Source of the DNA: Microbacterium sp. RURRCA19A
GTDB lineage: Bacteria; Actinomycetota; Actinomycetes; Actinomycetales; Microbacteriaceae
Length of the DNA: 64,000 nucleotides
Assembly (NCBI RefSeq): GCF_900156455.1
Contig: NZ_FTNQ01000001.1
Coordinates: 1,178,001-1,242,000, forward strand
Reading direction: 5' to 3'
Made by a program: the position numbers and the translations under genes. Position 1 is the stretch's first letter. Every line of letters starts with the position of its first letter. Shown in pieces: positions 26,954 through 35,282 of the stretch. The notes below the pieces were generated by a model. It did no database searches, was not told where the DNA came from, and saw only the letters and a list, made by a program, of their open reading frames with translations.

Positions 26954-28579
26954 ATGACGACGGCGTCTACAGTCAAGAAGCCGGGAGGTGCACGGGTCGC
27001 GGTCCAGCGATTCGGCACGTTCCTCTCCGGCATGATCATGCCCAACATCGCGGCGTTCATCGCGTGGGGCTTCATCACCATGCTCTTCATCCCCGCGGGC
27101 TTCTTCGGTGCGAAGAGCCCGTTCGGGTGGCACTGGGCTCCGGTGGCCGAGATCATCGGCGGCGGCGGTGACGCGGCCACGATCGGGTGGCCGGGCGCGG
27201 CGACGGCGCTCACCGCCAACGCGGACGGCAGCACCTACCAGGGCTACGTCGGCCTGGTGAGCGTCATGATCACGTACCTCCTGCCGCTCCTCATCGCCAA
27301 CACCGGTGGCCGCATGGTCTACGGCGCACGCGGTGGCGTGGTGGCGACGATCGCCGTGATGGGTGTCATCGTCGGCACCAACATCCCGATGTTCCTCGGC
27401 GCGATGATCATGGGCCCGCTCGCGGCGTTCATCACGAAGCAGATGGACCGGATCTGGGACGGCAAGATCCGCCCCGGCTTCGAAATGCTCGTGAACAACT
27501 TCTCCGCCGGCATCCTCGGCATGGTCCTCGCGATCGTCGGCTTCTTCGCCTTCGGCCCGGTCTTCCTCGGCATCAGCGCCGTCCTCGGCGGCATCGTCGG
27601 CTGGTTGGTGCAGTTCAACCTGCTGCCGCTGCTGTCGATCATCGTCGAGCCGGCGAAGGTGCTGTTCCTCAACAACGCCATCAACCACGGCGTGTTCACC
27701 CCGCTCGGCATCGAGCAGGCCGCCGAGTCCGGCAAGTCGATCCTCTTCCTCATCGAGGCCAACCCCGGACCCGGTCTCGGCCTGCTCCTCGCCTTCACCT
27801 TCTTCGGTGTCGGCGCGGCGAAGGCCTCGGCCCCGGGCGCCATCGTCATCCAGTTCCTCGGTGGCATCCACGAGATCTACTTCCCGTACGCGCTCGCCAA
27901 GCCCATGACGATCCTCGCGCTCATCGCCGGTGGCGCCGCGGGCGTCACGACGAACATGATCTTCGGCGGCGGCCTGGTGTTCCCGGCGGCTCCCGGCAGC
28001 ATCATCGCGGTCACGGCGGCAGCGATCGGCGCGGGACCTGCCAACCTCCTCGTCGTCTACCTCTCGGTGGCGGTCGCCGCGGTGGTCACGTTCCTGATCG
28101 CCGGTGTCATCCTGCGCGCCTCGCGCAAGCGCGACCTCGCGGCCGAGGGCGGCGACGACGCGTTCGCCGCGGCGATCGACCAGACCGAGGCGAACAAGGG
28201 CAAGGAGTCGTCGGCGCTCGGCGGCCTGCGCTCGCGCACCTCGGGCGACGCCGCCGGCGCCGCAGGCACGAGCGTCGCGACGAAGCAGCTGAACACCATC
28301 GTGTTCGCCTGCGACGCGGGCATGGGGTCCTCGGCCATGGGCGCCAGCGTCCTGCGCAACAAGATCAAGAAGGCCGGCATCGAGGGCGTCACGGTCACCA
28401 ACCAGGCGATCGCGAACCTCGACGGCACCGCCGACCTGGTCATCACGCAGAACCAGCTGACCGACCGCGCCAAGGCGCAGAACCCCGACGCGATCCACGT
28501 GTCGGTGGACAACTTCATGAACTCGCCGAAATACGACGAGGTCGTGGAGATGGTCCGCAGCCAGCACGAGGCGAAGTAA
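26954..28579 (+). CDS. mtlA: PTS mannitol-specific EIICB component
   Basis: A 541-residue permease. Residues 1 to about 350 form the multi-span EIIC domain, with RFGTFLSGMIMPNIAAFIAWG at the start and the conserved NNAINHGVFTPLG; FLGGIHEIYFPY is another family landmark. After a linker the EIIB domain begins IVFACDAGMGSSAMG with phospho-Cys453. The EIIA domain present in the E. coli MtlA is missing and is supplied by the separate gene downstream. ATG 26954 follows AAGGAGA. Mannitol is imported as mannitol-1-phosphate. Confidence 0.96.
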   Translation: MTTASTVKKPGGARVAVQRFGTFLSGMIMPNIAAFIAWGFITMLFIPAGFFGAKSPFGWHWAPVAEIIGGGGDAATIGWPGAATALTANADGSTYQGYVGLVSVMITYLLPLLIANTGGRMVYGARGGVVATIAVMGVIVGTNIPMFLGAMIMGPLAAFITKQMDRIWDGKIRPGFEMLVNNFSAGILGMVLAIVGFFAFGPVFLGISAVLGGIVGWLVQFNLLPLLSIIVEPAKVLFLNNAINHGVFTPLGIEQAAESGKSILFLIEANPGPGLGLLLAFTFFGVGAAKASAPGAIVIQFLGGIHEIYFPYALAKPMTILALIAGGAAGVTTNMIFGGGLVFPAAPGSIIAVTAAAIGAGPANLLVVYLSVAVAAVVTFLIAGVILRASRKRDLAAEGGDDAFAAAIDQTEANKGKESSALGGLRSRTSGDAAGAAGTSVATKQLNTIVFACDAGMGSSAMGASVLRNKIKKAGIEGVTVTNQAIANLDGTADLVITQNQLTDRAKAQNPDAIHVSVDNFMNSPKYDEVVEMVRSQHEAK

Positions 28580-28591
28580 CACCCATACGGA

Positions 28592-28616
28592 GGGGCCGGG
28601 ACACAACCCCGGCCCC
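28592..28616 (+). terminator. GC-rich hairpin between mtlA and mtlF
   Basis: GGGGCCGGG (28592-28600) pairs with CCCGGCCCC (28608-28616), loop ACACAAC, followed by TTCGTCTT. It could end some transcripts after mtlA, reducing mtlF-mtlD expression, or protect the upstream mRNA. Confidence 0.7.
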
Positions 28617-28679
28617 TTCGTCTTCCCGTCCGGCCCGCGTTTTGCGAGGCTGGACAGCACGACGAGAAAGGCGAGAACC

Positions 28680-29117
28680 ATGTCGGATGTCCTCCGCATC
28701 GAATCCGTTCGCATCCACCCCGGCAGCGCCACCCGTGAGGAGGCGATGAAGGAAGCCGCCGATCTGCTCGAAGCCGCGGGCTCCGTCACCGGCGAGTACT
28801 TCGCCGCGATGCAGCAGCGCGAGGAGACGGTGTCCACCTACATGGGCAACGAGCTCGCGATCCCCCACGGCACCAACGAGACCAAGCAGGCCATCCTCGC
28901 CTCCGGCCTCTCCGTCGTCCGCTACGACGGCGGCGTCGACTGGGGCGGGGAGCCGGTGAGCTTCGTGATCGGGATCGCCGGCAAGGGCGACGAGCACCTC
29001 GAGATCCTGTCGCAGATCGCCATCCTCTTCTCCGAGGAGGACGATGTCGCCCGTCTGAAGGCCGCCTCCTCCCCCGCGGAGCTCTTCGAGGCCCTGTCGG
29101 GTTCCGTCAACGCATGA
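28680..29117 (+). CDS. mtlF: PTS mannitol-specific EIIA component
   Basis: A 145-residue EIIA of the fructose/mannitol family that takes phosphate from HPr and gives it to the EIIB domain of MtlA. The active His63 lies in GNELAIPHGTNE, the canonical motif; VVRYDGGVDWGGEPVSFVIGIAGKGDEHLEIL is the conserved second half. ATG 28680 follows GAAAGGCGAG. The stop overlaps the mtlD start by four bases (ATGA). Confidence 0.95.
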   Translation: MSDVLRIESVRIHPGSATREEAMKEAADLLEAAGSVTGEYFAAMQQREETVSTYMGNELAIPHGTNETKQAILASGLSVVRYDGGVDWGGEPVSFVIGIAGKGDEHLEILSQIAILFSEEDDVARLKAASSPAELFEALSGSVNA

Positions 29118-30265
29118 AGGCCGTCCACTTCGGCGCGGGCAACATCGGTCGCGGCTTCGTCGGTCTTCTGCTGCACGAGGGCGGCTACGAGCTCGTCTTC
29201 TCCGACGTCTCGGCCCCGCTCGTCGCCGCCATCAACGCGGCATCCGAGTACACCGTCCACGAGGTGGGCGAGGGCGGCACCGACAAGACGGTGACCGGCT
29301 TCCGCGCCATCGACAGTTCGACGGATGCCGAGGCGCTCGTCGATGAGATCGCCACCGCCGACGTGGTGACCACCGCGGTCGGCCCCACGATCCTGAAGTT
29401 CGTCGCGCCGCACATCGTCGCCGGGCTCGCTCTCCGCGACCCCTCGCTCGCCCCCCTGCAGATCATGGCGTGCGAGAACGCGATCGGGGCGACCGACCAG
29501 TTGCGCGAACACGTGGTCGAGATCGCCGGCGAGTCGTGGGACGCCCTCGAAGCCCGTGCGGTCTTCGCCAACACCGCGGTGGACCGTATCGTCCCGGCCC
29601 AGGCCGTCGGCGGCGTCGACGTGACCGTCGAGCCGTTCTACGAGTGGGCGATCGAGCGCGGGCCGTTCGGCGACGCCCCGCCCCACATCCCGGGCGCGCA
29701 CTTCGTCGACGACCTCGAGCCGTACATCGAGCGCAAGTTGTTCACCGTCAACACCGGCCACGCGGCGACCGCGTACTTCGGCGCCCAGGCCGGAATCGAG
29801 CGCATCTCCGATGCGCTGGCCGAACCCGGGATCGCGGCCGCGGTCGAGGCGGCGCTGGAGGAGACGAGCGCGCTCCTGGTGCAGAAGCACGAGCTCGACC
29901 CCGAGGTGCAGGGACAGTACCGCGCCACGATCCTGCGGCGCTTCCGCAACCCCGCGTTGCCCGACACCGTGGGGCGCGTCGGGCGACAGCCGCTGCGCAA
30001 GCTCTCGCGTCACGAACGCTTCGTCGGGCCTGCGGCCGAGGCGATCGAGCGGGGTCTCCCCGTCGACGCGCTCGTGGCGGCGATGGCCGCCGCCCTGGAG
30101 TTCCAGGATGCCGAGGATGCCCAGGCCGTGGAGCTCCAGCGGCTGCTCGGCGACCTGGATGCCGCGGCGTTCACCGCCGAGGTGACCGGGCTCGCACCGG
30201 AGCACCCGTTGTTCGCTCGCGTCGAGGAGATCGTCGCCGCGCGGCAGGCGGCGTTACGCTCGTGA
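29114..30265 (+). CDS. mtlD: Mannitol-1-phosphate 5-dehydrogenase
   Basis: A 383-residue long-chain dehydrogenase that oxidises mannitol-1-phosphate to fructose-6-phosphate with NAD. The N-terminal MKAVHFGAGNIGRGFVG is the NAD-binding signature; ENAIGATDQL, DRIVPAQ, IERKLFTVNTGHAATAYFG (catalytic Lys and His region) and RRFRNPALPDTVGRVGRQPLRKL follow in family order. Translation is coupled to mtlF by an ATGA overlap. It completes the mannitol pathway in this locus. Confidence 0.96.
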   Translation: MKAVHFGAGNIGRGFVGLLLHEGGYELVFSDVSAPLVAAINAASEYTVHEVGEGGTDKTVTGFRAIDSSTDAEALVDEIATADVVTTAVGPTILKFVAPHIVAGLALRDPSLAPLQIMACENAIGATDQLREHVVEIAGESWDALEARAVFANTAVDRIVPAQAVGGVDVTVEPFYEWAIERGPFGDAPPHIPGAHFVDDLEPYIERKLFTVNTGHAATAYFGAQAGIERISDALAEPGIAAAVEAALEETSALLVQKHELDPEVQGQYRATILRRFRNPALPDTVGRVGRQPLRKLSRHERFVGPAAEAIERGLPVDALVAAMAAALEFQDAEDAQAVELQRLLGDLDAAAFTAEVTGLAPEHPLFARVEEIVAARQAALRS

Positions 30266-30266
30266 G

Positions 30267-31046
30267 GTGACAGACACCCCACCGTCCGCCGACGGGGCGC
30301 CCCGAGCGCCCCGTCGGCGTTTTCGTGTCCTGCGCTGGATCCTGGGCGGCCTCGGCGCCCTCGTTGTGCTGGCGGTCGGCGGCATCCTGATCTACAGCCA
30401 GGTCGGGGTCATGGCAGCCGAGCCGGGCCCCCTCGCCGACGCCCGGGCCAACCCCGGGATGACGATCGCCGATGACGGATCGGCCCTCGTGCTCTCCCCC
30501 ACCGCCGGCGGAGCCGGGCAGGGTCTGGTGTTCATCCCGGGCGCCAAAGTCCAGGCCGAAGGCTACATCGCGACGTTCGCCGACACGGTCGTCGACGACG
30601 GGATCACGGTCGTCATCACGCGTCCGTGGCTCAACCTCGCGTTCTTCGATCCGCGCCCCCTCTCGGCCTTCACCGAGCTCGCCCCCGACGTCTCGGTGTG
30701 GGCTGTCGGCGGCCATTCCCTCGGCGGTGTGCGCGCGTGTCAGCTCGCGACGGACGCCGACGCGCTCGTGCTCTTCGCCTCGTACTGCGCGAACGACCTG
30801 TCCGGTTCGGGGCTGCCCGTGCTGAGCCTGTCCGGCTCGGAGGACGGGCTGTCCACGCCCCAGAAGATCACCGAGGCGAAGGGCGAGCTGCCCTCGAACG
30901 CGACCTTCGTCGAGATCCCCGGAGCCTCGCACGCGTCGTTCGGCGCCTACGGCCCCCAGGCCGGTGACGGCACGCCCACGGCGGATCCGGCCGAGGTGGA
31001 CAGGGTCATCGCCGAGCAGTTGGCGGCGTTCCTTCCCGCGCCCTGA
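30267..31046 (+). CDS. Membrane-anchored alpha/beta hydrolase
   Basis: A 259-residue protein with an Arg/Pro-rich N-terminus, one membrane segment (about 24-43) and an extracytoplasmic hydrolase domain. The nucleophile elbow is GGHSLGGV with Ser151, and ASHASFG near residue 226 supplies the likely catalytic His; an acidic partner is plausible in SGSEDGL. The pattern suits small actinobacterial esterases of uncertain substrate. GTG 30267 lies 6 nt after TACGCT (30255-30260), which is inside the end of mtlD, so the gene can be transcribed independently as a leaderless mRNA. Confidence 0.8.
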   Translation: MTDTPPSADGAPRAPRRRFRVLRWILGGLGALVVLAVGGILIYSQVGVMAAEPGPLADARANPGMTIADDGSALVLSPTAGGAGQGLVFIPGAKVQAEGYIATFADTVVDDGITVVITRPWLNLAFFDPRPLSAFTELAPDVSVWAVGGHSLGGVRACQLATDADALVLFASYCANDLSGSGLPVLSLSGSEDGLSTPQKITEAKGELPSNATFVEIPGASHASFGAYGPQAGDGTPTADPAEVDRVIAEQLAAFLPAP

Positions 31047-31099
31047 CGCGGCCTCTCCGCCCGGGGGCCGCGGGCGGCGCCGGTACCCGGCCGCGCGCC

Positions 31100-31175
31100 A
31101 AACTCCTGAGAAACGCGCGTGCGACCCGTCGACGCAACCGCGGCGGCCCCTCCCTGGGCGGTAAGTCAGGAGATT
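31100..31175 (+). repeat. Hairpin repeat with AAACTCCTGA arm, copy 1
   Basis: AAACTCCTGA at 31100-31109 and TCAGGAGATT at 31166-31175 form imperfect inverted arms about 56 bp apart. It lies upstream of the second AbiEi/DUF559-like gene. Two better copies lie downstream of that gene. Confidence 0.75.
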
Positions 31176-31278
31176 CACCCGGGGACGGTGCGAGACGCCG
31201 TTGCTTCGCGGCCGCCGTTATCCACAGCGTGGGCACCCATCGGCACGGGACGTCGCGCGTAACGGCCAATGTGGGCCG

Positions 31279-32127
31279 ATGACATCCGCAGATCTTCGGC
31301 CCGACGAGTATCGCGAAGTCGTGTGGGCAACGCGCGAGCTCCATGCAGCGGGGTGGTCGCGTCGTTCCCTCGCCCACGCTCTCGCGGACGGCACCCTCAC
31401 GCGTGTCCGGCAGGGCAGGTTCGTCGCGACCGGCACGCCCGACGACATCGTCGCGGCCGCACGTCTGGGCGGGCGGCTCGACTGCATCAGCCTTCTCGCC
31501 CTGCGCGGCGTGTTCGTCCACCACAACACGCACCGCCACGTCCAGCAAGACCCGCTAGCCAGCCGACGTCCTCCCGCACCCCGCGGTGTCGTGTACCACT
31601 GGCGCCCGACCGGCGCGCCGCGGAACCGATGTGTGGTCGATGCCGTGGAAGCACTCGCGCAGGCGACCCGGTGCCAACCGCCACGATCGGCCGTCGCGAC
31701 GCTCGACAGCGCCTGGCATCAGGGACTCATCGACGAAACCGGCGTCGGTGAGGTGTTCGCCCGCGTGTCTCGTCGCTTCCAGGTGCTGCGAGGTCTGCTG
31801 GAGCCGCGTGCCGAGGCGGGGACCGAGACCCTCGTCCGGCTCCTCCTACGACACCTCGGCTGCCGGGTCGAGGTGCAGGTCCGCATCGATGGCGTCGGCC
31901 GCGTCGATCTGCTCGTGAACGGTTGGCTCATCGTCGAGTGCGACAGCGCCCAATTCCACGGCACCTGGCGCGTCCACAAGAACGACCGACGCCGCGACAT
32001 GGCCGCACTCGAGCGCGGTTACGTGACACTCCGCCTGCTCGCCGAGGACATCCTCTACCGCCCCGAGCGCATCCGGGCCGCGCTCGAGCGTGTGCTGGCG
32101 GACGGCGACCCCAGACGAAACTCCTGA
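31279..32127 (+). CDS. AbiEi-like winged-helix protein with DUF559/Vsr-like nuclease domain
   Basis: A 282-residue protein. Residues 10-50 (REVVWATRELHAAGWSRRSLAHALADGTLTRVRQGRFVATG) look like the AbiEi winged helix. The C-terminus has VDLLVNGWLIVECDSAQFHG (D210, E220, D222, H227) and NDRRRDMAAL, the order of DUF559/Vsr-like nuclease folds. It is the second such gene in the window and resembles the one at 21.4 kb only in plan. ATG 31279 starts just before the helix; CAATGT lies 6 nt upstream. The stop codon is inside a hairpin repeat (copy 2). No toxin partner is adjacent. Confidence 0.8.
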   Translation: MTSADLRPDEYREVVWATRELHAAGWSRRSLAHALADGTLTRVRQGRFVATGTPDDIVAAARLGGRLDCISLLALRGVFVHHNTHRHVQQDPLASRRPPAPRGVVYHWRPTGAPRNRCVVDAVEALAQATRCQPPRSAVATLDSAWHQGLIDETGVGEVFARVSRRFQVLRGLLEPRAEAGTETLVRLLLRHLGCRVEVQVRIDGVGRVDLLVNGWLIVECDSAQFHGTWRVHKNDRRRDMAALERGYVTLRLLAEDILYRPERIRAALERVLADGDPRRNS

Positions 32128-32195
32128 ACTTCCGCCCTGAAACGCCCACCTCATCGATCCCGCGCGCCGAAAGGGCCTGAACCTCAGGAGTTTCG
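32116..32195 (+). repeat. Hairpin repeat with CGAAACTCCTGA arms, copy 2
   Basis: CGAAACTCCTGA (32116-32127) and TCAGGAGTTTCG (32184-32195) are exact inverted repeats. The left arm supplies the last codons and TGA stop of the DUF559-like gene. Confidence 0.9.
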
Positions 32196-32261
32196 CACCC
32201 GCCGCCCGCCCGCGCCCCGCCCCGCCCCCCGCGCGCCGGCGCCGACGGGCCACGAGAGCGG

Positions 32262-32343
32262 GCGAAACTCCTGACGAATGCGATGGTGACAGCCGAGAAC
32301 GGCGCCCGGTGGACGCCTGGAACCCGAGCCTCAGGAGTTTCGC
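32262..32343 (+). repeat. Hairpin repeat with GCGAAACTCCTGA arms, copy 3
   Basis: GCGAAACTCCTGA (32262-32274) and TCAGGAGTTTCGC (32331-32343) are exact 13-bp inverted repeats. Together with copy 2 it fills most of the 294-bp gap after the DUF559-like gene; I see no gene there. Confidence 0.9.
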
Positions 32344-32380
32344 ACGCCGAGCGGGGCGCCCCACGAGCGAGCAATCAAAG

Positions 32381-32410
32381 GGGGCGCGCACCGAGACCGG
32401 CGCACGCCCC
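32381..32410 (-). terminator. Hairpin after add
   Basis: GGGGCGCGC and GCGCACGCCCC form a stem with small mismatches just beyond the add stop at 32422; in the minus direction CCTTTGATT follows. Likely terminator of the nucleoside operon. Confidence 0.55.
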
Positions 32411-32421
32411 GACAGGCCGGC

Positions 32422-33528
32422 TCAGCGCTGGAAGCCCTCGGCGATGATCTCGATGAGCTCCTCGCGCTCCTCCACCGGCAGGAACGCGCCGGCGGCGGCG
32501 TTGAGCTGGAAGGCCTCGAGGTCATCGAGGTCGTAATCGAACGCCTGCGCCAGCAGCCCGAGCTCCCGCGTCAGCGTCGTGCGGCTCATCAGGCGGTTGT
32601 CGACGTTCACCGTGACCGAGAAGCCGAGCTGGTACAGCAGGTCGAACGGGTGGGCGTCCATCGTGTCGCCCCAGGCCGTGACCGCGCCCGACTGGAGGTT
32701 CGACGTCGGCGAGAGTTCGAGCGTGATCTCCCGGTCGCGCACCCACCGCGCCATGTCGCCGAAGGTGACCAGCACCTCCTCGCCCTCGCGCGACACTACA
32801 TCGAGGTCGTTCGCGATGCGCACGCCGTGGCCCAGGCGCACGGCCCGACCGTCGATGAGCGCAGAGCGGATGGATGCCAGCCCCGCCCCTTCGCCGGCGT
32901 GCACCGTCGTGGGGAAGAACTGCTCGGCGAGGTAGTCGAAGGCCGCGCGATGATTCGATGCCGGGAACCCGTCCTCGGGACCGGCGAGGTCGAAGCCGAC
33001 GACGCCGCGACCACGCCACGACACGGCGAGCTCGGCGATCTCGCGCGAGCGCGAGCCCTGACGCATGGCGGTGAGCAGCTGCCCGACGCGGATGTCCTTG
33101 CCGCGCGCATCCGCGGCATCCTCGCCCTCTTCGATGCCCTCCTGCACGGCATCGACGACGTCATCCAGGCTCAGGCCGCGGGTCAGGTGCTGCTCGGGCG
33201 CCCAGCGCACCTCGGCGTAGACGACGCCGTCGTCCGCGAGGTCTTCCACGAACTCCTTCGCCACGCGCACGAGCCCCTCGCGCGTCTGCATCACCCCGAT
33301 GGTGGCGTCGAACTTTTCGAGGTAATCCTCGAGCGAACCCCCGTCGATGTGGTCGGAGAACCAGGCCTCGAGCCCGTTCGCGTCATCCGCGGGCAGGTCG
33401 ATGTCGATGTCGTCCGCGAGCTCCAGGACGGTCTGCGGGCGCAGCCCGCCGTCGAGGTGGTCGTGCAGTGACACCTTCGGGAGGTTCTTGAGCTTCTTGC
33501 CCTGGATGCGGACGTCGTCGGTGGCCAT
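32422..33528 (-). CDS. add: Adenosine deaminase
   Basis: A 368-residue amidohydrolase that converts adenosine or deoxyadenosine to inosine or deoxyinosine. It shows the metal-binding SLHDHLDGGLRP near the N-terminus, VGFDLAGPEDGFP, VHAGEGAG with the third His and a Glu, RLGHGVRI and LELSPTSNLQSG. ATG 33528 has GAGGAG 5 nt upstream and lies at the family's usual start; ATG 33552 is an in-frame alternative. It follows deoA at 24 bp and is the last gene of the nucleoside uptake and salvage operon. Confidence 0.94.
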   Translation of the reverse strand: MATDDVRIQGKKLKNLPKVSLHDHLDGGLRPQTVLELADDIDIDLPADDANGLEAWFSDHIDGGSLEDYLEKFDATIGVMQTREGLVRVAKEFVEDLADDGVVYAEVRWAPEQHLTRGLSLDDVVDAVQEGIEEGEDAADARGKDIRVGQLLTAMRQGSRSREIAELAVSWRGRGVVGFDLAGPEDGFPASNHRAAFDYLAEQFFPTTVHAGEGAGLASIRSALIDGRAVRLGHGVRIANDLDVVSREGEEVLVTFGDMARWVRDREITLELSPTSNLQSGAVTAWGDTMDAHPFDLLYQLGFSVTVNVDNRLMSRTTLTRELGLLAQAFDYDLDDLEAFQLNAAAGAFLPVEEREELIEIIAEGFQR

Positions 33529-33551
33529 GGTGCTCCTCGGGTCGGATGCCA

Positions 33552-34841
33552 TCACGCGGTGATGCGCTCGCGCACGAGCGGGGTGCGCGCCGGAGCGGTG
33601 TCGCCGATCTCCCACGCGCCCTCGACCGCGGCGAGAGCGCGGTCGAATCGCGTCTCATCATCGGCCGAGAGGGTGAACAGCGGCTGACCGGCCGCGACCC
33701 GGTCGCCCACCGTCACGTGGAGGTCGATGCCGGCGGCGTGCACCACGGCGTCCTCGGCGCGGGCACGACCGGCGCCCAGGCGCCACGCCCCGATGCCGAA
33801 GGGCAGCGCCTCGACGCGGGTCACCACGCCGGCGCGGTCGGCCACGACCGTGTGCGTTTCGCGCGGGGTCGGGAGAGCGGCATCCGGGTCCCCGTCCTGG
33901 GCGCGGATCATGCGCTTCCACACGTCCATCGCCCGGCCGTCGGCGAGGGCCGCCTCGACGTCGGCGTCGGGCTGACCCGCGAGGGTCAGCATCTCGCGGG
34001 CGAGGGCGACGGTGAGCTCCACCACGTCGGCGGGACCGCCGCCCGCGAGGACCTCGACGGACTCGCGCACCTCGTTGGCGTTGCCGATGGCGCGGCCGAG
34101 CGGGGTGTTCATGTCGGTCAACAGCGCGGTCGTGTTGACGCCCGAGTCGGTCCCCAACGCGACCATCGTCTCCGCGAGTTCGCGGGCCCGGTCGATGTCC
34201 TGCATGAAGGCGCCCGACCCGAACTTCACGTCGAGCACGAGCGAGTCGGTGCCCTCCGCGATCTTCTTCGACATGATGCTCGAGGCGATCAGCGGGATCG
34301 CTTCGACCGTGCCCGTGACGTCGCGCAACGCGTAGAGCTTCTTGTCGGCGGGAGCGAGGCCCGTGCCGGCGGCGCAGATCACGGCACCGACGTCGGCGAG
34401 CTGCGCGAGGATCTCGTCGTTGGAGAGCGCCGCGCGCCAGCCGGGGATCGACTCGAGCTTGTCGAGGGTGCCTCCGGTGTGGCCGAGTCCGCGGCCGGAG
34501 AGCTGCGGGACCGCGACGCCGAACGCCGCGACGAGCGGCGCGAGCGGCAGCGTGATCTTGTCCCCGACGCCGCCGGTGGAGTGCTTGTCGACCGTGGGCT
34601 TGCCCAGCGACGAGAAGTCCATGCGCTCGCCCGAAGCGATCATGGCATCCGTCAGCACCCGGATCTGGTCGCGGCCGAGGCCGTTGAGGAGGACCGCCAT
34701 CGTGAAGGCCGACATCTGCGCGTCCATGACGTAGCCGCGCGTGTAGGCGTCGACCAGCCAGCGGATCTCCCCCTCGGAGATTGCGCGGCCGTCGCGCTGC
34801 GCGCGGATGATGTCGACCGCGTCGTACTGCTCGGTGCTCAT
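33552..34841 (-). CDS. deoA: Thymidine phosphorylase
   Basis: A 429-residue pyrimidine-nucleoside phosphorylase that releases base and deoxyribose-1-phosphate. Landmarks are VDIIRAQRDGRAISEGEIRWLVDAY at the N-terminus, DKHSTGGVGDKITLPL with the phosphate loop, SGRGLGHTGGTLDKLESIPG, VKFGSGAFM and the C-terminal half with GDRVAAGQPLFTL. The ATG overlaps the cdd stop by four bases, so translation is coupled. It belongs to the operon with the importer at 35-41 kb. Confidence 0.95.
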   Translation of the reverse strand: MSTEQYDAVDIIRAQRDGRAISEGEIRWLVDAYTRGYVMDAQMSAFTMAVLLNGLGRDQIRVLTDAMIASGERMDFSSLGKPTVDKHSTGGVGDKITLPLAPLVAAFGVAVPQLSGRGLGHTGGTLDKLESIPGWRAALSNDEILAQLADVGAVICAAGTGLAPADKKLYALRDVTGTVEAIPLIASSIMSKKIAEGTDSLVLDVKFGSGAFMQDIDRARELAETMVALGTDSGVNTTALLTDMNTPLGRAIGNANEVRESVEVLAGGGPADVVELTVALAREMLTLAGQPDADVEAALADGRAMDVWKRMIRAQDGDPDAALPTPRETHTVVADRAGVVTRVEALPFGIGAWRLGAGRARAEDAVVHAAGIDLHVTVGDRVAAGQPLFTLSADDETRFDRALAAVEGAWEIGDTAPARTPLVRERITA

Positions 34842-35239
34842 CGGGCCGCCTCCTCGAGGTCACGCGGACCGAAGGCGTCCGGCAGGACCTCGTCGATGGT
34901 GCGGATGCCGCTGACCGTCTCGAGCAGCATGCCCGGGATCGCGTGCTCGAAGAGGAGCTGACGGCACCGTCCGCAGGGCATGAGGGTGCGGCCCTCACCG
35001 TCGACGCACACGAAGGCCACGAGCTGACCACCGCCGCTCATGTGGAGCTCGGAGACGAGCCCGCACTCGGCGCACAGCGTCACGCCGTACGAGGCGTTCT
35101 CGACGTTGCACCCCGCGACGATACGCCCGTCGGCGACGAGCGCCGCGGCGCCCACCTTGAAACGGGAGTAGGGGGCGTAGGCGCGGTGCATGGCCTCGGT
35201 GGCGGCGGAACGGAGTTCGTCCCAGTCGATGTCGGTCAT
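34838..35239 (-). CDS. cdd: Cytidine deaminase
   Basis: A 133-residue zinc enzyme that deaminates cytidine and deoxycytidine to the uridine forms, which DeoA can then split. It has AYAPYSRFKVGAAAL, GCNVENASYGVTLCAECGLV with the catalytic Glu and first zinc Cys, and MPCGRCRQLLFEH with the other two Cys. Length is typical of the homotetrameric class. It lies 44 bp after the second permease gene and overlaps deoA. Confidence 0.95.
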   Translation of the reverse strand: MTDIDWDELRSAATEAMHRAYAPYSRFKVGAAALVADGRIVAGCNVENASYGVTLCAECGLVSELHMSGGGQLVAFVCVDGEGRTLMPCGRCRQLLFEHAIPGMLLETVSGIRTIDEVLPDAFGPRDLEEAAR

Positions 35240-35282
35240 CGTGGAGCAGAGGGTCCTCTCGTGAAGGGGGAAGCGGGCCGGG

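Noticed and set aside
31279..32127. Complete type IV toxin-antitoxin pair
   Set aside because: Only an AbiEi-like winged helix is present; no AbiEii nucleotidyltransferase lies on either side.
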